Source of the DNA: Mytilus galloprovincialis
Taxonomy: Eukaryota; Mollusca; Bivalvia; Mytilida; Mytilidae
NCBI RefSeq assembly: GCF_965363235.1
Contig: NC_134844.1
Location: 16,722,646-16,786,645, forward strand
DNA: 64,000 bases
Reading direction: 5' to 3'
The notes under the pieces were generated by a model that saw only the letters and a program-made list of their open reading frames with translations, ran no database searches and had not been told where the DNA came from. Shown here piece by piece: positions 24,700 to 37,900 of this stretch (within the stretch, counting starts at the first letter, position 1; each line of letters begins with the position of its first letter). The position numbers were made by a program, and so were the translations under genes.

Positions 24700-24845
24700 T
24701 GGAGCGCCACTGATGAGTCTTATTCAGGAATATGGCAGTTATATTTTTCCCCTTGTTCTTTCGATTGATAAAGTTTGATTTTGTCAGTTTATATGGACTT
24801 TCTCATTTTGTATTTGCCTTTGCGTTTAGTATTTTTGTTATTCTC
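24700..24845 (+). repeat. Dispersed repeat fragments (cgcgcgtct family and R3)
   Basis: ggagcgccactgatgagtct is followed by caggaatatggcagttat and a diverged copy of the R3 end. Confidence 0.45.
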
Positions 24846-25654
24846 TTATAGATGAAATGTTTTTAATTAACAAATTATAAACTGGTATTTTTGACAATAT
24901 CTTTCCTATCACATCAAAGCCATTTAAAGTAACTTTCATGTTCTCGTTTTTAGATTGCTTCCTTGAAAATACACATATATCTATTATTCTATGAGATAAA
25001 AACTCATAAAAGTTATCACACTTATGATTTGATAACAAACGCCTGTTTCGTCTTCCAATGTAATTAGTATTAGCTCCATGCAGCATTTTTTTTTTTGTCA
25101 AGAGGAAAGATTGACCAGGCCAGAGTCGAAATAATTATTTCCATGATGAAAAGTCTTACTTATACATTGAAAGCAATAATTATCAAAATTTACTTAACTA
25201 TATATCATTAATAAAAGACGATAGAAGATCTGCTGCAGGTTACACATTGACAGCACGAACGATAAAATTACTTGGTCATTGCCCAATCAATTTATAAACA
25301 TGGTGAGAGGGGGTTCTTATCATTTAAAAAGAATCAAAGGTCAAAAATGAACCTGGCGGTAGAGGCACATCTTGTATATCTTAATACATCTTAAAACCTT
25401 GTCAGAGGGATCAAAGCAAAATAGAACTTTTGATTTACCTATAACTTGTCAAATATCAACATGACATGGCATGGGTTTTGTAGATCCCGAGAGCAAATAT
25501 TGTCAGTGCATTACAGACTAAATTATTAGATAAATCGTATGTGTTTAACAACAATATATAATATGCTATTGATTTTACGTCAAAAGAAAACTTCTAATCA
25601 TAAAAAGTTTTGGTCCATACCTTAGCAATAAGACACTAACTTAAGATTTCTTCT

Positions 25655-25775
25655 TTAGTAAAATAACTAGAATACTGAACTCTAAGAGAAATTCAAATCG
25701 GAATGTCTCTAATCAAAATAGCAAAATCAAAAGCCCAAACACATCAAACAATTGGAAAACAACTGTAATATTCCT
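25655..25775 (-). repeat. Dispersed repeat R3, reverse fragment
   Basis: Contains tactgaactctaagagaaat, caaaatagcaaaatcaaaag and actgtaatattcctaactta, the reverse complement of the R3 core. Confidence 0.6.
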
Positions 25776-26586
25776 AACTTAAAGAAAATCTCAAAGATTT
25801 ATGTGTTGAAGAAAATTTAATTTTTCTTAAATCATAGATCTTATCCTATATTAGTGTGCTAAACAGTTATCATCTGTTTGACGATATTTCCAAATCGTTC
25901 GAGAGTAGGATGTACTCTACTTCAGTAGATAGAGACATATGTCATTATGTACATTAATTTTGTGACTGGTATTATACGCATTAACGTTAGGGATATTGGT
26001 GTCGTTTTAAGGATTACAAGAAATTTGATTGGAACTTGGTGTAAAGTTTAGGCACGATCTTTTTCTTTTTGACACATTTATTTACTCAAGAAGACTACAG
26101 GTATATGACCTTTGTATTATCACTAAAAGCACAAGTATAAGGATTTTGAAATGTATCTTACCTTGTGAACTTTTTTTCTAGTTGTAGAAAGATCAATTTT
26201 CTTGTTTTCATTGCTTGAACACTTTGACATCTTAGGATTTATTATGAAACTACTATTTCCAACATGATTTTGAAAAATAGAAACTTCAAAGATAAAGGTA
26301 TAAAGAGCATGACTTGTATTGGTGCTGTACAGCTTAACATTGACAAAGTGCGCGCAGAACATGATCAATGATGTGTGTTGTCCATCTACCAGGTTAACTT
26401 TAAGCAAATATTGGAATATGATCTGTTCTCTTAGGGTATTGGTTTTAATCGTTTTGAATTTTCCTTGGGGTTCAGTATTTTTGTTATTTTACTTTTTTGT
26501 AGTATTATCACAGACGATATGTATATCTGTAAACTGCACGGTACATACAAGTTAACCATTTTTTTTTTTAAATCTTCCTTAGGAAA

Positions 26587-26744
26587 TGATATTATACAAA
26601 TATAGCCTTTGTATGAGGTCGATACAAGGTTATATTGACCTGAAAGAAGTATATTGACTGAGGACGAAGTCCGAGGTCGATATACTTCTTTGGGTCGATA
26701 TATACTGTATTGACCTCATACAAAGGCAATATTTGTTATATTAT
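26587..26744. repeat. Foldback element, 75-bp arms
   Basis: Left arm has tagcctttgtatgaggtcga and gaaagaagtatattgac; right arm has the complements, tattgacctcatacaaaggc and gtcgatatacttcttt. The centre is gaggacgaagtcc. The transcript would form one long hairpin. Confidence 0.8.
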
Positions 26745-27376
26745 TAATTTCCGACCATGCTTGTATCAAAATCGTCATTTAGGTTTGTTGGAAGTTTATA
26801 GATATTACACTGTCTCCTTGACAATAACAACATATTAGTTGTTATTTCATTTACTGTTTTTTGACATCTTATGTATTTGAAGATTTTTTTTCGTCAAATA
26901 ATCGATCACAGATATCATTTGTTTCAAAACGTTAAACAATATCCTGAAATTCATTACATGACGTCACAAAGTATATCGGTTTTTAGATATTCTAAAAATA
27001 ACCGTGCAATATGGTTTTTGCCGGTCAATATGCTTTTTGCTATCCGCCGTTTTCTCTCTACCTTCGAAAATATAGTTAAACATGTGACTATCTCTAAACG
27101 AATCAAATTTGATAAAATATACGAATTAATAATATATCAAAATACAAAAAAAAACGTCTCCCACCATATTCTTCGAAACCAATCCTGTATCAAGTCAGGA
27201 TGACGACTTATTTTCCACTTTTCCCGATGATTAATAGCGTTTAGGATTATGTCAGTTTTATGGACCCCTTATAAAATAGACCACGGAGTTTGGTATTTTT
27301 GTTTTATTTTTTCCCATAAATATATTTGACAAATCATGACAAAAATGGTGATACATGGTGGAAACGAATAGCTAAG

Positions 27377-27490
27377 GGAACGACCATTTAACTTCAAGGG
27401 GTTGGTATTGTTTTTTTCTTAAAAAACAATTTTACTCAGACAAAATAATACCTCCTTTTTTAAAATTTATAAGTTGTTCCCTATAAACAA
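27377..27490. repeat. Dispersed repeat fragment
   Basis: Begins gggaacgaccatttaacttc and ends aagttgttccct, which makes short imperfect inverted ends. Confidence 0.4.
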
Positions 27491-28972
27491 CAATTCACAG
27501 TTTGACATCTCTGCACGATAAGTCTTGTGCATATCTTTTCATTATTGAATTGATAGTTGCTTCATGTCCATCAATATACTTCGTTTAAATTTTGCACTTC
27601 ATTTACTTAGCAACTGGATTTACGTGTTCTATCAGGTATCAATTTAAATAGTGTTATCGCAACATCTATGTTTAGAATAAGTTTTAAATGCATTGTTTAC
27701 GTATTATTAATGATAACTTATTCAACTCTCGTTTTCACAATTTCAACATACTAACATAGAAAGCAAAAGTATCGAAAGGTGTTTTTCTGAAGTTCTTTTA
27801 TCGTATGTGTTGTACAAACTGTTCGTCCAGACTAACTGTAATTTCCTACGACTCTGCAATTTACTCTAGCAGGTTGCATATCGGATCCACCGACTCTTTT
27901 AAAACATGACAGTTAACAAACATTCAACAAGTAAAAATAAACAGTGAACATACATTGAAAACTACAAGAAACGTGAGCAATGCATTAAAATCGTCAGCAA
28001 ACACTCAATCGTCTAATTAAGATGATTAAGTTCTTGGATAATTATTTTCCTGTGACTGACATTTAACATCCTTGTCATCATTGCCAGAATTACATTCTCG
28101 TCATATATAATTAAAAAGTTCCTGTATACAAAAGAGGCGGTGGAGGAGACCAATGAGATATCAAAAACTCCTAATGCGAAGAAATACTGACAAGGCTATG
28201 GAAATTGTTTGAAAAAAAGACGAAAAGACAAAATCAGTCCACAAAACACTACATAGAACTCTAAACGGATTATTTCAATCGTTTTGAGCATGCAGGTCTA
28301 CTCTCTTGTTGAAAGTTGTCACATGATTAAGTTTATGATTCAGTATTACATTTACGACAAAAACACACACGACTGAAAGCATTCTACTACAACTTAGGAA
28401 CTAGAAATATATATTATATAGTTTAGTGTCCCAAAACAACACACCAATTTGTCCGTTCACTGACAGATTTATCGCCCTGCTTTTTTCGGCTCAGAATTTC
28501 TCGGTTTCTGCATATCTCTTACTCCTAGATGCATCCTCATGATAATAGGTAGAATTAATACGCGTTTTAAATGCATCGACTTTTGTATGTTGATTTAAAA
28601 TAGAAATTAGTTGCATTTCTTGACAACATTAAACATCAATAGACGGTTGCGTTCGATAGACCTATACATGAATGTCCTATATTTTGAATACATAACAAAC
28701 TTACTTTCAGTATATAAATTAAAAGACTTGTTGTTCTCAAAATAATTTAATGAATTGTAAAATACCTCCGTTTAAAGGATCAAATCACAGTAAAACGGAT
28801 ATACAATCAAAGACGGAATATATTTAAATGTAATACAATAACGAAACGGATGAACGCTCTGAAATTTCAATAATTATTGTGAGTAATTGTGGTTAATATA
28901 AAGACTGTTGACTAGTGGAATCAAAACCTTAGTGTGAAAGTTACCTTGGCGGAAAAGGAACTAAACACAAAA

Positions 28973-28999
28973 ATGGCAAAGAATTCTACTTATACGCCA
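28973..28999 (+). CDS. Copy C first coding exon (9 codons)
   Basis: ATG opens MAKNSTYTP and is followed by gtaagt at 29000, phase 0. It joins in frame to GATGGATCA at 33678. Confidence 0.75.
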
Positions 29000-31900
29000 G
29001 TAAGTTTAATAATTAATGCTTATAATAGATATTATGCTTATGTATATATGCTTGCATTGTTGTTTGACGTTTACCTGATAAAACGGTAGTTTTATTATTC
29101 GATTTAAATAATGTTTGTTTATATTTCCTATTGTCTTAACCTGTTTATAAAACCAAGTTCTATACACCATTTTCAACATAAGAAAATACCGGTAACAAGT
29201 CAGGAATATGACAGTTGTTATCCATTCGTTTGATGAGTTTGAAATTTTGATTTTGCCATTTGATTAGGGACTTTCCGTTTTGAATTTTCCTCGGGGTTCA
29301 GAATTTTTGTGATTGTACTTTTTACTTGTTTGTTCATTTCATTATTCCCATGTTTTGCTGGAGTTACATTATGAAGTCATTACATTGTTTAAGTATTTCT
29401 TTTTATTCTAACTCATTCAACATCATCACAGTTTTATTTTTTGTCAACAAAAGTGCATCATATTAAATTGTAAATATTGAAAACTATAAAATCAATATTA
29501 TCAAATAGTTAAATAAGTTATTTTGATTATGAAAATACACCTACCGTTTTTGAATCATAAACGTAAATATATTATCCATGAGACCACGAGTACATAATAT
29601 TTTAAATTTACAGCCATCAGACTTTCCTTGAGCTGTTTATTTGACGTTTTAGACGATCCATTGTATGGAATGGGAATGTTTATAGTATTGTGACAAGAAA
29701 TCTGTAAAGGGAACTCAATTGATTTTATAAACGATAAACTGTATAAAACAAAGTTTGAAAAGTAATGAAATGACCAGACTAGTCATTTTCTTTCAGAATC
29801 ATACGTGTAGATACAAGTGGACAGTTAATGCAACTATTGTTTGCTGGGGTCAATTTGTATGATGTAGATGATATTTATATGTATATATCTGTCGAAACAT
29901 TTCACACTGACTTCTATTTTTACTGTTAAGTGTAATATCTGCGTATATCTGCATTCCTTAAAATTACAGTTATGTAAAAGAAGGATATGGGCATTCATTC
30001 ATAGCACCAAATCAGTACACGCACAGCTCAAACACACAAATATCCATTAAACGGCACATTTATTGTGGTAAATCATTGTGAATAAACATATGCTGTAGGA
30101 AGGGGGAAATCTTTGTTACTGTGTTTCATTACCTATAATTTACACGCGTTTGAGTCGAAGACAAACAATTAGTAGTGATTTCATTTGATAATAGATATAG
30201 AAAGATGTGGTATGAGTGCCAATGAGACAACACCAAGTAACAATTTATAAAAGTGAACCATTATAGGTCAAGGTCCGGCCTTCAATACGGAGCCTTGGCT
30301 CACACCGAACAGCAAGCTATAAAGGGCCCCAAAACTATAAGTGTAAAACCATTTAAACGGGAAAACCAACGGTCTTATTTATATAAAAACGAGGAACGAG
30401 AAACGAGAAACACGTATGAACTACATAAACAGACGACAACCGCTGTACATCAGGTTTCTGACTAAGGACAGGTGCAAATATTTGCAGCGGGATTAAACGT
30501 TTTATTTGAAACAAACTTTCTGCTTTTTCTGAAACAATAGTATAACATCACAACATAGAAACTCACACTATGAAATATCAATTTGAAGGCTTAACTCAAT
30601 AAAACAAAGCAAATTTACACACAATGAACGAATACATTTGATCTGTTATACCTGAATGTAAATACTGATTATGAAAAGTCATCAAGGAATCTTATAGTTT
30701 AAGTACGTCGAATCAATATATTTATAAGGCTGAATATAGTACGAAGTTGAGGAACATCAAAAAGCTTATCATTCCAAAAAGGTTAAGCATGTTCTGATTA
30801 AGGTCATCCATGCCAATGGATAGTATAATCTGAGTGAATAGAATGTTTAAGATCCTTACTGAACACTACATTTTCAGCAACAAAACATGAACGCATTAAT
30901 AATATGTTTTATCAGCAAACGAAGCCGACTTCTAGGTGTAGGTATAAATATCGCCTACGGATATTGTAAATACTTAAATGGTTTGCACAATCAATAGTAC
31001 TAAACATTGTATGACTTGGTGTAAAGCATTTTATACCTCCAATATTGGAATATTGCTTTTCTCTGATAGTATCTGACAATTAACAACCCTCATACTTTTA
31101 CCATTTATGGGGTTTCAGTTAATATCAAAGTTATAATCAATTATCAATAATTATATTATCTTCACGTTTGTAATGATCGATTATTGGGAGATGACATACA
31201 AGTTTTATTTTGAGATAAAGAAAAAAAAACGTTCATTTTACAAAATATAATCAGTGGTGTAGATTGTCGTGTTTATTTATTTTTAACATGAGACACGCGA
31301 TAATAATGGTTGCTTCAATTGTAAGAATTCAAGTTAGAAAAAAAACTATAAAATTTATCTTTCAGATATTTTTAATTACTTTGCCGATAAGAATATATTA
31401 TTTTTATAACCTTTTGTAAACGCTGAAAGGCAATAAGCCAGCAAATAATGATTGTAGGGAACATAACACTGCTATAATCAATAACCTTAAAATGCGCATT
31501 AACAAATACATACCTGATTTAAATATTGACTGAAGAATTGTAAAAACAACTGTAATACAATAGGCATAAAGATCTACATTGTGATCAGATAAAGACCTGC
31601 ACATTTGACTAGCGATTTTGACAACATAATGATCCGAGTACTAAGTTAAACTTATTCGTCAGACCGAATTATTTAATACACCAGGATAACAGCTTTAATA
31701 TTGAATGGATATCACTCTGGATATATATGTTAATGTAGCTCATTCTTTTAGATAAAATTGTGGTGTATTTTTCCTTTGAGTAAATACTTATATAAATTAA
31801 ACGAACATCACACTTGTATTAAAAGTGCCGAATAACTAACATCACAACTGAAAGACCAACATGAACAAAATGAAAAGTATACTATGGTATATACAAATCC

Positions 31901-34900
31901 GACCGTCTGGTTTCATCTCTAACAATAAGTCAAGTCTATTTTACTTGATTTTTGTGAAATTGTAAAATAATGTAGTAATGAAAATTATTATGCTTCTTGT
32001 TGGAACCCCCTTCTTTCTGGGCGATCAATGCATTTGAATGGTGACATGTGGTTGGAACTCCCCTTTATCCTGGGTTAGGAACCCCCTTTTTAAAATGGCT
32101 CACATTTCATGTCACATGAACTAGATTTTGGCTTTTCAATAAGGTTATCTTTGTAATAAACCTATTTATGAATCTCTAGCTTATGTTTCACTACTTCCTG
32201 AATATTTTTTTAAACATGTTTTAGTTGCAAAGTAACTGTTAAAACTGTGTTTATTGGTTATGGTATTTAACTGGGTGTCAATCTTCATATGGATTAAAGT
32301 TGATGAAAAATCCATGTGTACACCAAATAGGACATAAAAATGCATATGAAAGTTCCTTTACAGGTCAACAATCGTTCAACACTTAAATATGTATAGACAA
32401 CATGTAAGACTTTTAAATGCAAATGCAAATGCAGTTAATGATTTACATAGTGAGTTGCATTGGTTAGGTGCGTTTTTCTTCGGTTTTTGTTTATATAAGA
32501 TAGGAAATAAATCTCTTACAGACGTTATGAATGAACTTGATAACAAGTGAAATTGATCATATTGTAAATTGCGTGTTTAAACGAAAGTTTATGATTTAAA
32601 GTTTTTAAAGTTTTATGTATTCATATGGATAACAGATAGATTTATAAAATACATATTATATACACTTATTATTTCCACGTTCTTATACCACAATAACATT
32701 GCATTTTACTTTTTAGCGTCATAGTAATTATCTAACTTTTAAATATTTATAACCATATATGCATCCTGTTATGCAGGGGTATACTTAGTTTTGATGACGC
32801 GTTTTTCAGTAGCCCAATGGAGCTATTCTCCGTTGCAAAGTTGTAATTTTACAGTACATTACAAAGATTTCATATAAATAAAGGCAACAGTAGTACACCG
32901 CTGATCGAAATGAAGAAATCGATCGAGAAAGATCGAATCCGGGTTACAAAATAAAACCGAGGGAAACACATGAAAAATTATAGGAGAACAACGACACAAT
33001 AGAAACACTAAAATGCAAACAACACAGAACTATAACATAACAATGTGCATTTTCCTTACTTTGTACAGGACATTTTAAGAAAAAATACTGGGCTAAACCT
33101 AGTTTTGTGGGTAGCCAAACCTCCCGCTTTTAAGGCCTTGTTAAATATAACATTGAAATGACAACATAACATGACGGGACCACGATACTAATAAATCGAA
33201 GGACAAACAAGACAGAGAAACCAAATATGGCTTAACAATACATAGCTGTATTTAGGAATTTTTAAAGTTAATATAAAGTTATCTACATGCAATGTATATG
33301 ATCTCATGTTTGTGAAAAGCACTAAAATTACGGGAACATCTTAAATCAATATTTCATATTTCACTTTTTAAATTGTAATACGGTAATATCAGCAAGTATT
33401 TTTTAAAGTTTAATTTTCCAGATAAAGATAGAGCTATAAATATATAATAAGAATTTGAAATGTAAGTACTGAAGACAACAGTAATTTGAACCAGCATATA
33501 CTGTCATGTTATGAATTAGTGTAAGTTGCGTTTCTTACATCCATCTTGCAGACTATAGTTATCCTTATAATGTGCATCACAATCAGTGAAACATTTCCTC
33601 ATTCAATAACGTAAATCACGATCAGTGAAATATTTCCCCATTCAATAACTTGTTTATCACTTTTTTTTTCTTATCAGGATGGATCACTTGTTTCTGGAGA
33701 CAGTGATAAAAAGAATGGGAAGAAACTCAATCATTTTGAAATATCCCACCCGACTGATCTTGCTGCGGCATACCATTACGATAAAGTAGTTGGTGTAATA
33801 AAAAAGGATACCAGTGAGCGATCTGATGCCGAGATACACCAAATTATATCATGGTTTAAAAAGAAATCGGATCTATTTAATCAATTAAACGAAAGTAAGT
33901 TTCAGAGATTGAGTCTATATTTAAGCTTTAGGCTTAATATTATCTGATATCGATACGCAATGTCCAGTTGATTGCATTGTTTGTGGTATTATGATTTATA
34001 TTAGGATAATAACCATGATGTATTATGGAGGAAAATGAAAGTTATCTTTATTTGCAAAATTAATGGTTTTATATGTCATATTATATAAAATAAGAACAGC
34101 AGTAGCATTCCGTTGTTCAAAATTGATAAATCGATGAAGAGAAAACGAATCAACATTGCAAACTAAAACCGGGGGAAATTCATCATCTAAGCGTTATTAG
34201 TTAAGACTTCACAAGTAACTGTAAAAAATAACTGTAGGATTTTAATTACATTCTCGATCGCTGTATAATTTTATCCATAAACTCTAAGGGGACATTTAAT
34301 GGACCCCCAAGTGTACAATTATGCAGGTTAATAGCATGTTTAAATCTTTCTTTCACGTTTATATTTCATTTTCATATGATCGGATATAATTGATACAAAT
34401 AAAATAAACTGAGACAAATCCTGTTTGATAGATTTGTGCAGCCACACTCCTATTCTCATTATATAATAATGTCTTCAAATGTCATGGATTGTAATTGACA
34501 AAGCATGGCGGGTACCACCGATGGAAAAGGGACTTCTTACAAATCAGGCACACTCTTGTTAGCAAATACAAATTATTTATTTTCGAAAAATCGGGACAAG
34601 TTAGCTTCCTTTGAGTGAAAGGCATATCCGTCAGGTGTGGCTAGCCATGAAACTACGTTCAACCCACTATTTTTCTTAAAATTCCCTGAACAAAGTCAGG
34701 AATATGGCAATTGTAAATATTCTGTTTCTTTATATGTTGACGTTTGTTTTGAAGCTGTTAAGTGTGTCGGTTGTTTCTTTGTTTTCCTCTTATAGGTGAT
34801 ATGTTCCCTCACGTTTGGTTTGTGACCCTGATTTGTTTCAGATAAATTGATTTATTGCAATTGAACAGAGGTATACTACTTTTGCTTTTATCAAAGGTCT

Positions 34901-37900
34901 CGTGCTTGCCCCGAACGACTGAATTCGATCAACAACTAGCCTATTCAGTGTCAGAATCAAGTGTCTGGGTAGAATGGCATATCTTCGTGTTCTGTTATTT
35001 GTGAACTACCACGTTATAATTTAACAAACCACAGTCTTAGTACAAAGCAAGGTCCATAATTATATCACACCAACATGTGCTTGTCCTGATATGCATGTAA
35101 CACCGAAACAGAAGAAACAATACATAATTTAGTCAGGCATCCATTAATATAGATATCAGTATTGATAAAGAGGCATACGTCGTTTTGACTGCAATCCAAT
35201 GAAAAAATCCTAAAGTCGTCCTTAGGTTCAACAAAATACAAATATATCTTTACAATACTTTATGGTCTTAAACCTTTTTTCCCATCCGAAAGAGAGAAAG
35301 AGAACAACTTTAACACATTCTGTCTGCCATAACAATCAATTACAAATACAATAAGCATTATCAAACTACCTAACAACCTTCAAAAACAAGACAACAAAAC
35401 AAGTAAATCATGTAAGAATTAGAATAGAATTTTAATTCCATATACATTTTTCTTCTTCGATTATATCAAAACAATTCAACTGATGCCAAAAAAAAATGTT
35501 TTTCTTCAATGTATTGAAATAGGATTTATGTTACAAAATTGGATACTTTTAACCACTTATTAAAGGTCAATAGACAATGTTTTTAAATAATGTGTTTAAT
35601 GCATGAGTTTGTTATCCAATTTTTCAGAAATAATTCACGATTTGATTAAAAACTGTTCCTTTACGACAGTAGATCGTGATTTTGTGGTAATTAAACAGGG
35701 GGATAAAGGCGACTGGTAAGTTAAAATTAATATGTCTGTATGTTGGTTAGTTCTTAGTTTCATGTGTTGTTTTATTTCTTACATCTCTGGGTCGAATCCT
35801 TTGATGTTGGACTACCACCCCGAGGATATCATCAGCTCATTAGTTAGTACTTCGGTCCTGACATGCTTTATAACCCTCGTTTCTAAAATTGTCCCTTTTG
35901 AATCTTTAAAATCACAAAGTAACCAACAATTTAACTCAAGCAAGGTTGACCTAAAACGGATATAGATATTTTTCCAATTCATTTTGTTTCAATCAATCTT
36001 CAACTGTGTCCGTTCTTATACATCCTTGGCTTTCGAATATTCTGCTTTTAGCGTTCCTGATGCAGAAGAGCGCTTCAGACGAAAGTATAATGTGATGTTT
36101 TAATTGTTGTCCTTCGTTTATTGATAAACATATATCATCACCATAACCAGCCGCGGTAGTCTCATAACAAAATGTTCTCCTTTTCCCAAGACAGATCAAA
36201 TAAAAGCATTCTTTCGAAATGTATATGACTCAACAGTCAAAGACCATCACGGATAGTCCCGGACGAACACCCCATAGTAGTTTGATTGTTGGCCCTCTTT
36301 CCATATGTAATTACATACAAACTATTTAAACACGTGAATTGCGAATAAGTATATTGATGCATAAGTGCTTTATAAAGATTCTTTTATTCATACATTTATC
36401 TCATCATTCAGTGCTTATTAATTTCAAATGTTCAGAAATTTAAGAGATAAAATATCATCTATAAAATATGGTTTAGATTGTTTCTCCTTATTATTAAAGG
36501 TCTACAGCTGTAATATATACAACTGATGACAATTACATGAAATATATCAATTTAAGTTTTTTGTGCTACAGAAAATTCTCACATTTTTTCCCCATATTTT
36601 TCAGTTTCTTTATAATTCTAAATGGATCTGTGTCTATCCACATTAGTACTACGTCCGGGTATGAAGATGAGCGGAAGGAAGGAGGATCGACAGAAGAACA
36701 AGACGACAAGGGAAAGAAAGAGGAGGGGAAACCCAAAGAATTAAATCGATCTAAGTTTGGAAAATATGTTGGGAAAATAGGCAAGGATTTGCATAAATAT
36801 TTCACTGAATATTTCATCAGGCTTATCTAAATATCAAGGTGTCTTTTGTTTAATTTAGGATCGTGTCTCATCGATTTTTACCACATCTATCCATGTTTAA
36901 CTATCTTATGATATGTCTGCGGCAAAGATCATGAATACTACGAAATTAAATATTCCATAAGAATAGTGATACACAGATAGGATAACCGGAATTCCCGAAA
37001 TATTGTATAGTACAGCAAACTTCACCAACCACCAATTCCTCCAACAAATAAGTACAAATAAAAACAAATTTAATTGTCAAAGTGCTCTCCCAAGTTACAT
37101 CCCAGCTCCTTTGTTCTAACAGGGGTGATCTGAGCCGGATCACAACTACCAGATCACCACAGTTTAAGTTTCTTTGTTATGCATGCTTTCCTTTGTTCTG
37201 TAACATTTTGGCGGGAATGTCAAATCCAGTATAAAACTTATAATTAATTATACGGAGAAGACTATCTATCAAAATTCACGCAGAAAAATTCCAGTGTATA
37301 TGCTGGGATTCGAACTCAAGACCTTTAGCATATCAAGCCACAACACATACCACTTCACCGGGACGACTGGATACGAACTTTCAGAAATTTAACATACTTA
37401 AAGGAAGCAAGATATTTTTATAACTGGGGCGAGTTGGCAGACCTTTACTCAGTGGGGTTAAACCCTTTTCGTTTAATTAATGAGTTGTCAGACTGATTGT
37501 TCAATTTGATTTTACACTTTTTTAAAGTTGGGCGAGTCGGTTACAAGAGTGGGCGATTTTTTCATAAAGTGGCGATATAGTGTGGGCCGATTGGCCAGTG
37601 GGGCGAGTTTACATTGTTTGATATCTACTCATCGTGTTAGGGGGTCATAAAGGGTATACATCATATAGTATCCGGCCATCGGGATGATCTTACACTGACA
37701 CACCGCGTCCTTATGGGATAACTATTAATTCTAAAGGTAATGTAGATTTGGTTTTCTGAAATGCAATATATATCTGAACAAAAATAACATTTCTGAATGC
37801 ATTAAACTAGCTATGTCTACAAAAAATTCATCATCAGAGTGACACTCGAATCAAAAAGTTCAAAAGTCAAATAGAGAATAAAGTCAAAGTGCATTAAGGA

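Larger units (their letters stand above)
24407..28972. other. Intergenic, copy B to copy C
   Basis: 4.6 kb without a gene. It holds R3 fragments near 24700-24845, 25655-25770 (reverse), 26440-26510 and 27180-27310, a 160-bp foldback (26587-26744) and a repeat with gggaacgaccatttaacttc at 27377-27490. Confidence 0.45.

Noticed and set aside
37291-37370. A working tRNA gene
   Set aside because: A and B boxes are present, but the acceptor stem does not pair, so a SINE head or tRNA relic is more likely.
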